64,000 nt of DNA from Larix kaempferi (lineage: Eukaryota > Streptophyta > Pinopsida > Pinales > Pinaceae), in the NCBI GenBank assembly GCA_027924585.1, contig BSBM01001662.1, positions 496,001-560,000 on the forward strand, written 5' to 3'. The translations under genes were made by a program, and so were the position numbers. Below, in pieces: positions 11,311-23,220 of the stretch; within the stretch, counting starts at the first letter, position 1; each line of letters begins with the position of its first letter. A model generated the notes under the pieces. That model did not search any database, was not told where the DNA came from, and was given only the letters and a program-made list of their open reading frames with translations.

Positions 11311-11666
11311 TAGAGAAAGCACGTAAGCTTTGGGCTAACGATGCCCAATGCCAGGGCCACTCTATCCAACCAGCTCCACTTAATCAACCGCAACCCATGA
11401 TATTGCAAAACCCATTGCCAAACCAGTGAGTAGTAAATGCTCACCCGATGGATCCCCCATAAGGATCTACTGCACCTCAGCAGCAAATCACCTATGCTGC
11501 AACTGATTATCAGCATACGGATTTAGGAACACACGATTTATTAATGATGTCATCCAATGATATCAACCTCCAAACTCGCAGGAATTAGTACAGCCCACCC
11601 CTAGAAACTCCTCCCACTGACGCATCCACCCCCCTTCCATCAGATCAACCACTGCGCATACCAAAT

Positions 11667-12330
11667 ATGTCGTTGGACAGAGGACCTAAAATCCCTCGCA
11701 TCCCTTTGCAAAGGATTAACAACAAACATAATGCTCACGTAGCATCCAATTATAACATCGTGGAAGATTTAGCACAATCCCCCGCTACTATGTCTACTTT
11801 AGAGGTATTGAAAACATGCCTTGCACAACGAAAACTACTACTATCCGCCATCGAAGGAGTAGACCCTAATGATACACATATGATGGCCTTCGACTTAGAC
11901 CAAGACGAACCTCGACTGCCATCAAATTTAGCTTTCCAAGTATCCATAAACATTCGAAACCTCATTGTGCATCAATGCATCATCGATGAAGGATCTTCAA
12001 CCTTCGTTATGTCCACTCTTATGTGGCAGAAACTTGGCTCCCCCACTTTACAACCATCTACCACAGCATTACGCGCTTATGACGGGCGCTCACCTCAACC
12101 ACAAGGCCTCTTAGCGAACATACCCGTAGAACTAGGCGGCAAATTGGTTCTCATCGACATCGAAGTGATCAATGCCCAGCTCGACTACAACCTCCTTCTT
12201 GGACGTAGCTATATGTACAAAATGAAAGTCGTCGCTTGATCTGTGTTCCGCCTCATGATGTTCCCACATGAAGGACGCGTTATCAAGATTGATAAACTCA
12301 CATATTATGATCCTAATGCCACCACAACCC
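11667..12330 (+). pseudogene. Tat-type retroviral aspartic protease
   Basis: The frame starting MSLDRGPKIPR contains the Tat-lineage protease signature with DEGSST in place of the usual DSGAS (phrase CIIDEGSSTFVMS near residue 107). It continues LRAYDGRSPQPQG, PVELGGK and LDYNLLLGRSYMYKM, all conserved in Tat proteases. A TGA at about 12237 ends the ORF, but the same frame goes on with the family's expected tail (FRLMMFPHEG), so the stop is a mutation. The usual next domain, reverse transcriptase, is absent. Confidence 0.85.
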
Positions 12331-12484
12331 CTCAAAATGTGCTACCAATGATTGAACAAACCGTTCACACTACACCGACATCATTTGTCTCGTCAATTGG
12401 TCTTGGAATCTACACCGAGTAACCTATGACTTCCACATTTCCATCGATCCCACCACCTTTATAGATAACAAAAACATCTGATTT

Positions 12485-13370
12485 GTGCACCCTGTCGCAC
12501 ACCACATAGCAGCCATCGTCACTAACACAAACACCCACAGTGCCTACTCATATCGGAACAACACCAATTCATACTATCCATTCTTGTTCCCATTTTCCGG
12601 AGTTGTCAGTTCGCTAGTAATGGCTACACTCAACCTTCCTGGTTTAACATTAGGTTTACCTGTATGGTACTTACCTGCTCCAAGCTCCCCGCTGACTCCG
12701 ACTGTTATTTTACAACCGGTACAACCTATCCCTACTACCAACCACCCACCCCCTCCTATCACCCATCTGCAAAACAAGCCACACCCAATAGTGACTACGG
12801 CATCAACTTCTAGAAACGCCCCACCTCCATTACGAAACATAGGGGGCAGAGGCCCACAAACTTATAACACTGGACCCGTAACTCGCACCCCCCCAGCAAC
12901 CCCTAAGATAGCCAAGAACCCCCCAACTATTCGCATTCCCCTTAAGTGCTCGTTGTGTGACGACGTAGGCCATGCCACTCATCAATGTCAACAATTACAT
13001 GCACTCCAAGAACACATGAATATGTTGGATGATGACACCGAAATTCCACTAATAAAACTGGAGCCACCTCCTCAACCACGTGACAAAACGCTTTGCACTA
13101 ACCACCCTTGTGCGATATGCGGCATTTATGGCCATTATTGACACCACTACCCTGATTTCCCAGATTATAGAGTAGCTTTATACGAGATGAACGATGTCGA
13201 CTTAGAGATATCTCCTCTCCTCATCGAGAAGATCTATCCCACAAAATCTTCCTCCTCAGAAGAAATTAACAACATTTACATGGTTTCCACTGGAAACCCG
13301 TTTATCTGGTCGGCCCCTTCCACTTATCCCTTTGAGACACATGTTCAACCCTTTCAAATCCATGAGTAAA
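12485..13370 (+). pseudogene. Second Gag-like zinc-knuckle ORF after the protease
   Basis: Where reverse transcriptase should begin there is instead a 218-residue frame (12485-13141) that is proline-rich in the middle. It carries a CxxCxxxGHxxxxC knuckle (CSLCDDVGHATHQC, about 12949) and the start of a second one (HPCAICGIYGHY, about 13105) almost identical to the Gag knuckle at 11250. A TGA at 13139 cuts the second knuckle. The same frame then continues past the stop with an acidic region to about 13369. This looks like a duplicated or divergent gag 3' segment. No function beyond nucleic-acid binding can be suggested. Confidence 0.6.
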
Positions 13371-16224
13371 CCACATGTCCACAACATGGGGTCAGGCCCA
13401 AAACCTTGCCTACTCATCATCATCGTGATTCTCATCGGAGATACTAGGGGCATCCACTCCACAAAGGGAATCCCCCATCATCATGTCATCACTTTAGTAT
13501 GCCACCACAGCCCACAACCTCATGGTATAGCCCCCCCTCAGCAGTTGCTCAATGCCTTATTGATCTCTCCCTGAGACAATATCTGCACAACATTGACACC
13601 TCTGAGTTAGGGGGCATAATAGATTACCTCGACCCCGAGACAGGGGGCATGATCAATCATTTTGAACCTTCCCCATCATCTCTATCTCAACACCTCAATG
13701 AGCCCATCATTCAAACCAACACATATGTGATCCACAATCACAAAACCAAAGCACATCACATGGGGGCAAGTCATTAACCCTGCTCACTTTTTCACATTCG
13801 TGTTCTCAACCATTTTTGAGGTCACGTGTCACTTGTATATTTGTTTTGATTTGATACACCTAGTATTCTTCCCCCGCGGTTCATCATTTCTCCCCACCAC
13901 TATATCCTTGGCTTGGTGGGCTCACCTTTATTTGTAGCCATTTTTTAACCTAGTTGTTTCCTTTGACCATTCCAGAGTCATTATGACCTTCATTATTTGC
14001 ACCATTTGCACCGTAGGATTCATATTTCCGTGCCCGTGATGATGCTTGAGATCATTTCTTGCTCTCACCAAACACTTTCGGGCATTTTTGCATGCCCCAT
14101 GCCACCTCGAATTGTGTGCCACATCGGCTGTTGTTAGTTTATTAGCGAATTTTATACCATTGGATTCATTTTTCCGAACTTGTGATGATGCTTGAGATCA
14201 TTTCTCCCTCTCACCTCTAGATTTTTTGGGAATTTTTTTCCATGCCCCTCATCGCCTCGATTTGCGTGCCACATCAGCCGTTGTTCGTTTCTGACGAATC
14301 TCATACCGCCGGATTTAGTTTTCTGTGCTCATGATGATGCTTGTGATCATTTCTCGCTCTCACCCCCATAATTTTTGGGCATTTTTTCAAAATGCCACTC
14401 TACCTCGGTTTGAGTGCCACATTGGCCATTGCCCATTTTTGACAATCTTTATGTCACCGGATTCAGTTTTCTGCACTCATGATGATGTTCGAGACCATTT
14501 CTCGCTCTCATTAATAGCTTTTTTTTGGTATAGTTTTACCCCTTTTTTGGGCCTAGCAATTCCTTTTATGTAAAAGGCACTTAGGGAGTTTCTATTAGGC
14601 TCTTTTCTTACTCCTAAAACAATGAAAAGATCTTCGAGCAACCTTGCTTCCTTTCCTGCTCGCTAAACGTATCTAAAAGGGCATCTACCTGGTATAATTT
14701 TACCCCTTTTCTGGACCTTGTAGACTAATTACGAAAAAGGAATACTCTAGTCACATCGGCTAGAAGAGTTCTCCATTTTCATCATTTTATGGTTTTTTGG
14801 GCCTTGGAGACTAACTTACAAAAAAGAACACCAATGGAGTCCACTTATCGCTTTCAGACTCCTTAAAAATGAAAGCACTCATGAGCACGAACAGTCCTAG
14901 GCTCACAAAATCCACAGGACAATACCATTTCAGAGCACAATTTTATCCCTTCTTGGAGCTCATTAAAACTACAAAGAAGGACCCAATGGTGCTTCTCGGT
15001 GCCACAACAGATCATGTCTACTCATATGGTAGCTTCCCCATTTTGGTTGCGTTTGTTCAGAGTATTCTACAGTATGTCACCCTGAGAGGCCCTCTACAAC
15101 ATCTGTCAGCTTGTCCCCCCCAGAGTCACTCCAGTCTACAATACATACCCTTCAGTCCTTAAAGCTATGATACCCGCACATATAAGTTAGTTTCCTATGC
15201 TTCCAGGTCAACCATGTCATCATGCTCTAAACAAAGGAAGTTTGAGTCCACCCACTCTATGACCCCAGTTATTTCCCATCCCCACAGTATGTCAATCATA
15301 CCATCAGTACTACAACACTTCAATTCTACACCTTGTGCTCCTATCAAATAAACATCATTGCCTTGTTAGTTACTGGTCTCCCTCTGTCGACGCCAACCAA
15401 ATTTATTCCAGAGGATAGACCCAGAGGTCCCTATGTCTTGGACTCATCACCATTTATGACGAGTGCCTACGAATCATTTCGAGAAGAGTCCTTAGTGCCT
15501 CTCCAAATGGTTGTTTCTCACATGCTCGACTTCAACACCTTGATCGCATCGTTGAGACTCGCACAGGGTATTGGTCCTTTTAGTTTTTTGTTGAAGACCT
15601 CGGATACCACTTGACTCTTCCACATTTAAGAGTCTACTTATGGAGACAACCAGTTACATTTTCCTATAGATATTGGGGTTGCGCATGGCAACAGTATTCA
15701 AATGTACCCCAGTTTTATACTCCCTCGAGTATATAGTTACATATACTTCTCAGAGATGACTCACAGTCATTGAGTCTCTACAGATGTTGGACACCTTCAG
15801 TTTCAGCAGTTCATCAACCCTTTTGATACCTTATTCAGAATGGTTGTCGCTTTATTCCAGTGTATCAGTTATTGAGATCAGTCATGTTATGATCATGAGT
15901 ACATCCCAGAATAGTGTCCCCTTTGGACCATTATGATGTACCAGCATATTTTTTATGTCTTATTCAGGTCCCCCTTCCTGGGACTAATTGTTATGTATAT
16001 GTCTTGATACGAGCATGGGTATGCCCACCTCGTCCATTATCAGAGATTATTCCTCATTCATATTGAGGCCATGTAATTTTTTTTGTTTTTGTAGCTTCCA
16101 AGGGCCGTTGATCCAGTCTCCAACCGGTCTCTTCTCTTCCCCAAACCCCAGGAAAAAGACAAAAGAACTATGATGTGTATCGGCCATATGATGAGCTCCT
16201 GCCCTCACACATCAGGGGGCAATC
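13371..16224 (+). other. Non-coding 3' region of the Tat-like element
   Basis: No pol domains in any frame. Apart from the tandem array at 14005-14520, the sequence is scattered short ORFs without resemblance to known families. A purine-rich GGGGGCAATC immediately precedes the 3' LTR at 16225 and is the likely polypurine tract. Confidence 0.6.
14005..14520 (+). repeat. 146-149 bp tandem repeat array
   Basis: The anchor GATGATGCTTGAGATCATTTC recurs with starts at 14038, 14184, 14333 and 14481. Each unit also carries a GCC.C..CGCCTCG..T..GTGCCACAT phrase. About three and a half diverged copies are present. Such arrays are typical of the 3' untranslated region of Tat/Ogre elements. Confidence 0.85.
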
Positions 16225-16870
16225 TGTTAACACCCAGAAAGTGCTCACTAGCTCATTTCCTTATTCACATAACCCATTTGTCCACTTTTCCACCATTTGA
16301 GCCTCTAAAGCCATCAAAAGGTCACCAAAAGACCATAATACACCCTTTTTCCCCTCAAAAGATATATTTTTCCTCAAAAAACATAAAAAACCCTAAAAAA
16401 TGGTCCAAAATTCCCAAAAATATTAAAAGGGAATAAAAATATTCAAAATATTCAAAAAATGAGAAAAGAGGGAAAAAGGTACCTAAACCATGTTGGTCAA
16501 TACCATTGGTTTCCTCAAAACCATAATGGTATTCCCCACCACCAAAAACTATAAAAAGGTGGTAGGGTCTCCTCACTTTCCATCCATCCATCATCCTATC
16601 CTCATGCTGTCAAAATCTCTCTTGAGTTCTTGACCATTGTAGCAATCTTGGAGAAGAGACCTTTGGAGCGTGGAGCATTTCAACCTTGGAGCTGCTCAAC
16701 ACCACAAATACTCACCATTTGAGGTATGATAATACAAAACATTCTTTTATTTCTTGTTCTTTCTATGAATCGTTTTTAGATTTATTTGTTATATGCACAT
16801 GTTAGTTTAGATTTAGATTTAATTCATAATCGTTTTTGCTTTCTATATTGAAACTGCTATCACATTGTTG
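16225..16870 (+). repeat. 3' LTR of the Tat-like element
   Basis: Matches the 5' LTR from TGTTAACACCC to CACATTGTTG. Immediately after it the CACTA sequence resumes as ATATAGATAAGTACC. The four to five bases at the junction approximate the ATAAC before the 5' LTR, consistent with a mutated target duplication. Confidence 0.85.
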
Positions 16871-16876
16871 ATATAG

Positions 16877-17400
16877 ATAAGTACCTTGTACTCTAGAAAA
16901 TAAAAGCCACATGTGTTAACATAATTTAGATCTCTATCAACTTAAGCACTCCTCTGTGGTCCCTGTGCTGAAGTTGGTCCTCAAGATGTAATGGGCAATA
17001 ATCTTATAACATAATTTTCATCTATTTCAGTAAAAGTTGATAAAATAAACATATTGATCATATAACAGTAAGAGAGGTATAGTTGAAGATCTCCACGTTA
17101 ACATTTAACCAAAAATCAGATCTGAAGTGTGGTACTATTTATGAATAGTGCTAAAGCAACAGTAAAATATTTTACAACATAAATTTGATCTCTATCAACT
17201 TCAGCACTCCTCCGTGGTCCCTGTGCTGAAGTTGGTCCTCGAGATGTATTGGGCAGTAATCAAATTATAAAGAGTGATGACATTTAAATTTAAATTTCAA
17301 ATTCTACAAAAATAAAAGATATAAATGGGAAAATTGCTAAGAGCATCACATAAAAGATAAGTACCTTGTAACTAAACAAAATAAAAGTTATCTATGTTAC
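16877..17400. repeat. Direct repeats with embedded hairpins in the CACTA element
   Basis: An 85-90 bp block at 16920-17005 is repeated at 17178-17266. In both, CAACTTCAGCAC (one mismatch in the first) is followed 15-17 bases later by its reverse complement GTGCTGAAGTTG, giving a 12-bp stem (16938-16976 and 17196-17234). The sequence AGATAAGTACCTTGTA after the Tat insertion also recurs at 17355. Confidence 0.75.
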
Positions 17401-17599
17401 ATACTAACAATGTTTCATACTAACAACATCTATATCCATCAAAATACAAGTCATGAACTACTTTTCTTTGATTTCTGTTTTTTTGCATTGAAATAACTTG
17501 CGAGTACGGTATCACAATCATCAATTGGCGCAGTATTTACTACGATATCCCTATCATTGTTTGTGTTTCCATGCCCTCATTTGTGCCACTTCTTGTACG

Positions 17600-20500
17600 T
17601 CACTGAGCAGGGCATGGAGGCAGTTCTGTAGAGGTGTGAACTGCAACAATGGAAATGAGGTGCATATATTTATGACGTTGAATTATTATTGAAATAAATA
17701 TTTCATTATTTTGATTAAAATTACAATATTTCTCTTTACCAGTCTCTGTAGATGTGACAACTGGGGTGTTAATTGAAGGTATAGTTGCTTCCCCTTGCAC
17801 TTCATGCTCCTGAGCTGCAGGGTCTTCCATTGAAACAAGAAAATTTATAAGTTTAGGTCAGGAAATATATACATCTAATACCAGTACACTTTTCTATTTC
17901 CAAAGCATACATATCGGGATGGACACTATGCTCCACACTATCAAGGGAAATGTTCACCCCAACATCAACTTGTACTTGCTGAATAGCGCTAGATTCACTG
18001 CTGCGGTTGCATTGTTGCTTATAAACAAACATAAATTTTTAGTTATGGGTGATATAATCAAAATTACTGAATAGACTTTAATAGTATACTACAATTGGTG
18101 ATATACCTGCATTTGCGTCATTGGGGAGACTGGAGTCTGTCCCAAGCTTTTCTGATGTTCAACCACACTTTTAAAACCAAGCTTTAGGTCTTCGTCAATG
18201 GCAACAGCTTGGAACGTATTTCCCTGCAATGCATGATAACACATTTTAAAATTTCCAGTATCAAAATTAGATATTTGTTCAGTATTGTTAAATAAATATT
18301 CCCGACAACTAATCATTTAATACTTACAATTCTTGCTTTTAGTTTTCTATAGCCACCCTGGCCCAGTATATGTTGCCTGTGCTTTTCCATTTTAGCCTTG
18401 GTTGCTTTGGAGGTGTCAGGTAGCCTATATATGAAAATTTTCAAAAACCTTAGATATCAAAAATACTACTTAAAACAAAAAAGAAAAAAACAATTGAGCT
18501 TATTTCAGTAAAAATGTGATATATGTTGTACCTTGCTTTACCAGGCCGTCGTTCTTTTCCTTGTCTTTTTTGCAAGTTCTCCTTTGCATCATCTATCAGT
18601 GCCTTCCACTCTTTCTCAGGAACCATGGGAGAGCGTTCATGCCTGAGGTCAGCTTGCAATATTTCCCTATATTGGGCCCTGGTATATTTCAAATTCTCAC
18701 CGTCTAACCTTGCAACAACTTTCATGTTGAAAGTATTTCCAAACAAGTTGACCATGTGGTCAATCAACTCATCTCTCTTAGTGCTATCTTGGCTATTCCA
18801 CCGTGTGCGAATGGTGGGGCCAAACAGTTCCAAGGCTTTGTCATTCAAATGCCTATAGAAGACATTGTTTCCTACATAAACATGTAATCCATTAATTTAT
18901 AATAATTTCAACATATGTCTATTTCAATTTCATGATTAAAATAAAAAAAATAATGGATAAATACCAGCAATTTTCTGGATCTTGACAGGAACACAAGAGT
19001 CATGCACCAGCAAGGTGAGATCTAGTTTTCCATTGCCTTTAACTCATGCCGCACCATAAAAAGTTTCATGTTTGTCTACAGTACATTCATCTCCAGAGTG
19101 ATATGGAGTCCTAGGCTCCATCTCATCATGCTCCAGCATGGCATCATGCTCTCTCTCACCATGCTCCAGCATGGCATCATGCTCTCTCTCACCATGATCC
19201 GGCATGGCATCATGCTCTCTCTCACCAGTGCCATCATCAATGGAATCGAGGCCAACTATAGGAGTGGCAAAAATCCTCATTGGTACATTGCTTTTTTTTG
19301 TTGAATTGGACCATCACTGCTACCTATACCTGTCGTGGCAGGTTCTGTAGTCACGGGTTTAAAAAAATCCTACAAACAATAAACTTTACTTTATCAGATC
19401 ACTTGGAATGATAAAAAACATAATATCAGATATGAAATCACGACATAGCTTAAAAACAATTGTGAAGATGCCACTTACCCCATAACACTTTATAACCCCT
19501 TACAGCTCTAGAATCTTTGCCTTGTTCTCCTATGACAAGGGCCTTTGGCAAGCCAAGGCAAGAATTTCACAATTTGCCTTTTTCAAGGCTACTCTAAAAG
19601 TGTGCATTGGGTCAGTGGAATAGAAAATCTCTTCCTCAAACTCCTCATCACCCAGAGCTAGTGCACTTGACTAAATTCATCAAACAATAAGTTAATTATG
19701 CAATATAATTTTAACATCATTCAAATATTGATATTGTAATGAAGATTAAGTTACTCTTATGCACTAATATTTACCTGACTCGGTGTTATGACCGGTGAGT
19801 GTCCATGAGGAACCGTCACCGTGGAAGGAGCAGGTGCCTTTCGACGGTCCTGAATGAACCAGTAATCCGTCATAATGTCAGAAAAATGATCCAGTAATCC
19901 ATCACAAGCTCAGAAAAATGTGAATGTACTAAATAGAAACATTTACTTATTTTACTAAACAATTACCTGACGGGCCAGAGAGTGTGACCTTCCATGGTCA
20001 CCCTCGACCATGGAAGCAGCAAGTGACTTTCCAATGGCGCCACACCGACACAATAAATCAATAAATAAACGTTTACCTCAGACTAAATAATTGTAACATA
20101 AAAAAAATGAGATATTGCATTAATATTAATTTTTACCTCAGAAGTAGAAGATACATGTTCTACTCCATGGCCATGAGCAGATTCTTGCCACAGTTTAATA
20201 AGCATGCTTTCATATGGAAATATTAACAATAAGCACCGAAAAAGCGAATGCTAACAGTGAAAATCGGAACATCTTGTTATTGTAGTCATATTTATTTACT
20301 ATATTTAACATTTACCTGACGAGGTGTAGATGCTGACATTCCACGGTCACCCTGGACCATGGAAGAGGCATGTGCTTTTCCACTGCTGCCAACCTAAAAA
20401 ATATTCAGTAGTCAATAATTGCATCAAAAACAAAAATGAGATATTCATAGCAATGTAATTTCCATGTAATCACATGGACATATTCATAATACGCATGAAT

Positions 20501-21360
20501 AAAGCGAATGGCAACAGTGGAAATCGAATGTTAATAGAAGAAAACCAAACATTTAGTTACTGTGGTCATGTTTGGTTACTACTTTTGGTGTTTACCTCAT
20601 GAGGCATATTTTCTGACTGTCCACGGTTCCCTTGGACCGCAGAAGCCACATCTATTCTATTTAAGTTGTAATCGATCAACAACTCTTCACCTACAAGTAT
20701 TGTTTTTATTGCACATACAAATATACGATGATGTTCACATGCCTCGAATTCACAATTTGGTTGCTTATTTGTTGTCGCTGGTCGTGTACTATTTATAAAG
20801 CCAGCAATGTTTCCAGACGCTTTTGGTCTCCCATCAATATACATAGTCACCCCTTTGTTTTTATTTTTTTCTGCTATTTGAATATAATTCACGGTAACTC
20901 CGTATCTTCGCATACTTCGAGTATATTGGACCAAGATCAACCATTTATTGTATCTATATAGTGGTCCTACATACTCCATCAATTCGGTTACATTGCCATA
21001 GCAGACCGTTATTCCATCCATGGAAAATAGCCCCAATCCATGTAAGGATGAAGGAGCAATGCGATACATCCTCCCTTTGATGAGGAAATCTGTGTCCACT
21101 TGAGGTAGCATATTAGGTACCCATCGTTGCACTAGATGTTTATACCTCAATGGAAAATCCATGTCTCCTATGCTCTTAGCATCATAATTACACAACCCAC
21201 TATTGGAAATAAAATATTTCATGCATCTATGGAATCTTTTCCTTATCTTTTCAGATCTAGTTGATATAACACCGGTAGATCTAGTACAACTCGTCTCACT
21301 TTCAACCTCTCCAAGTATATTTTCATCATCACTTGAGGAAGATAAATCAGACAGATACAT
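17600..21360 (-). pseudogene. SET-domain / TNPA (PTTA)-like chimeric CACTA gene
   Basis: Multi-exon minus-strand gene. Exon 1 (20596-21360) has an acidic start, then a SET-like domain from about residue 100: SLHGLGLFSMDGI, LMEYVGPLYRYNKW, GNIAGFINST...PNCEF and GEELLIDYN. It ends at a GAG|GTAAAC donor. Then come small duplicated exons (20316-20393, about 19967-20045, 19775-19849), an acidic exon near 19490-19660 with TAG and TAA stops, a GEREHDAM-repeat exon (about 19040-19370), and an exon at 18527-18870 (HLNDKALELFGPTIRTRW...EKEWKALIDDA) resembling plant En/Spm PTTA/TNPA transposases. Further exons follow at about 18340-18425, 18107-18229 and 17741-17831, with a terminal stop at 17600. That these form one transcript is inferred from phase-matched CAG|GTAAA junctions. 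The SET fold suggests lysine methyltransferase ancestry. Stops and lost splice sites show decay. Confidence 0.65.
19131..19226 (-). repeat. 33-bp coding minisatellite
   Basis: Three units start at 19131, 19164 and 19197. On the minus strand each encodes GEREHDAMLEH or a close variant. The 33-bp length preserves the frame, so this is an in-frame expansion of an acidic, histidine-rich segment in the SET/TNPA-like gene. Confidence 0.85.
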
Positions 21361-21434
21361 ATTTGGTGGTACCTACACTCCATAAAACAAGAATAAATAG
21401 GACGGTCCTTTCTCTCTTCTTTGAAAGTACACAT

Positions 21435-23220
21435 TTAGTTCCCTCAAATCTGAGGCTTAGGAGAGACATGCCTAACCCATTTACTTCTCCTTCCAACACT
21501 ACTAGGCATATTATTGGCAGCCTAACCTCTTTCTTTGAATCGCATATTTCTGGCATCCTACCATTCATTTTTAAAATTTACATGCTGGTATTTTATGATA
21601 ATGCATACGAAAACTGTTTGATAGTGAAATGTTTGGCAAAATCACTCAACTAAGAAACATTAATTAACTATATCAGCTCAACAAACCATAACTACAGTGA
21701 GATGGTCCACTCAGGAGTACATCGCAGCAATGTTTGTAAATGTTTCATGTCAATACATCTTAAACAAAAAATCTATAAAATACTATAGCAGAGAACGCAA
21801 AATAAATCAGCTAACTTAGGTGAAATATTACACCTTAGACATGTTGAAAATTTCAAATCCATGCAAATTGGCACTCAAAAGGCCATGAGAAATTTGATTT
21901 TCAAAGACTATTTTCAGACATTATGTGTATATTGATTTTCCAACTATATTGGTTTTTTTTTTATTTAAAAAATAAATAAATTTCAATCAATAATGAGTGT
22001 ATCCATCAACCAAGCAGGAGGACCAAACCAGAAAGATGTCAACCTGAGAGCAGTCCCTAGTTGGTCACTCATGTGTTGAAGAAAATTCAACACTACCAGT
22101 TAGGTCAATGTTCCAATACAATTTTCAGTGACATGTAATGTAAGATAAACACATTAATCACAAAAAGGGGGTAACACACAACATCAAGAGAACTAGGCCC
22201 AATGTAGACAAGGCAAAAATATTGGTTTCAAGAAGCTTTTGAACATTGGTTTTTTACTCTGTAAGCCTTGGAATCCCTTATGGTTCAATTCTATACAATA
22301 ATGTGGTTCTTGATAATGCTTGGGTACCATAGGACTTGGCGAGCCCCTCTCATTAGTATTCCAATCCCCCACCACAAGATTTAATAGCGCGGTAATTAAT
22401 AGAATAGGTTACACACTCCTAAGATTGGAACTACCTACAAATGTATTTCTCTTGCTTGCTTTTACTTGGGAAATTTGTTAGATACTATAACTATCATAGG
22501 ACAGGCAGTTAAAAAGCTACCAGAATGTATTTTCATATTCAATTCACAAGTCTAAAGTGTGACTTTTCCTTTTTATTAGTTGTAAAATGAATTTTGGGCA
22601 TCCCATGCCAATTGTGGACAATGGAAGGCAATGAACATGATTTATACCTCACATCTAGGCAGTTCTAGGCCCTATAATGACAAGCTACAACAGTAATTAA
22701 ACATATATGGGCAGTTCTGATTTCCTCCCGAATGTTGTTATTTATTTAGTTGTCTATGCCTCCAAATAACTAAAAGATATGCCAAATAAGGGGAGCAATC
22801 TAGTCTCCCAAGCAAGCAAACATCCGAAGGATGCCACCTCAGCATTTGATAGTCAAAATCATATAGGTCTTTGATATTACCACTAGGATAAATAATTAAA
22901 TAACAACATTCGGGACCAATGTGTTAGTTGCAATTAAATGTGTGGGGAATGTTATGTAAGACCCTCAAACAACCCTTACACACCACACATGCTTGATGCA
23001 AACATTCAAATCCTTGACAATTTAAGCCTTAACTTAAGTGAAATAAGTGAGAGATATAAGTGTTGGAAACAACCAAACCATGACTAACCATTATGGAAAA
23101 CATCTTAAAGTTATTATGACTTTCAATAGTAAGATCTAAAAGTTTTTATGACTTTCCTTACAATCTTCATGACAATCTGAATGGACAGGCCCCACTCATA
23201 GCCAAATTCTTTTGAGATAT
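21435..23220. other. CACTA interior without recognisable genes
   Basis: Only short shadow ORFs and low-complexity A/T stretches. No domain, RNA gene or repeat boundary is recognised. Confidence 0.4.

Larger units (their letters stand above)
6959..16870 (+). mobile_element. Tat/Ogre-like Ty3/gypsy element lacking RT and integrase
   Basis: Two LTRs in direct orientation (6959-7584 and 16225-16870) both start TGTTAACACCC. A TTTGGCGACTCCGCTGG primer site typical of the plant Tat lineage follows the 5' LTR. The interior carries gag (about 9370-11310) and a Tat-type protease (11667-12300) with no reverse transcriptase, RNase H or integrase anywhere downstream. Tandem repeats fill part of the 3' region, as is common in Tat elements. 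It sits in the CACTA element: the flanks AGCATCACATAA and AGATAAGTACCTTG rejoin into a phrase found uninterrupted at 17343-17370. It must depend on another element for replication. Confidence 0.85.

Noticed and set aside
10602-11516. Minus-strand ORFs across the Tat gag
   Set aside because: They mirror the proline/glutamine-rich forward frame, which carries the real CCHC knuckle.
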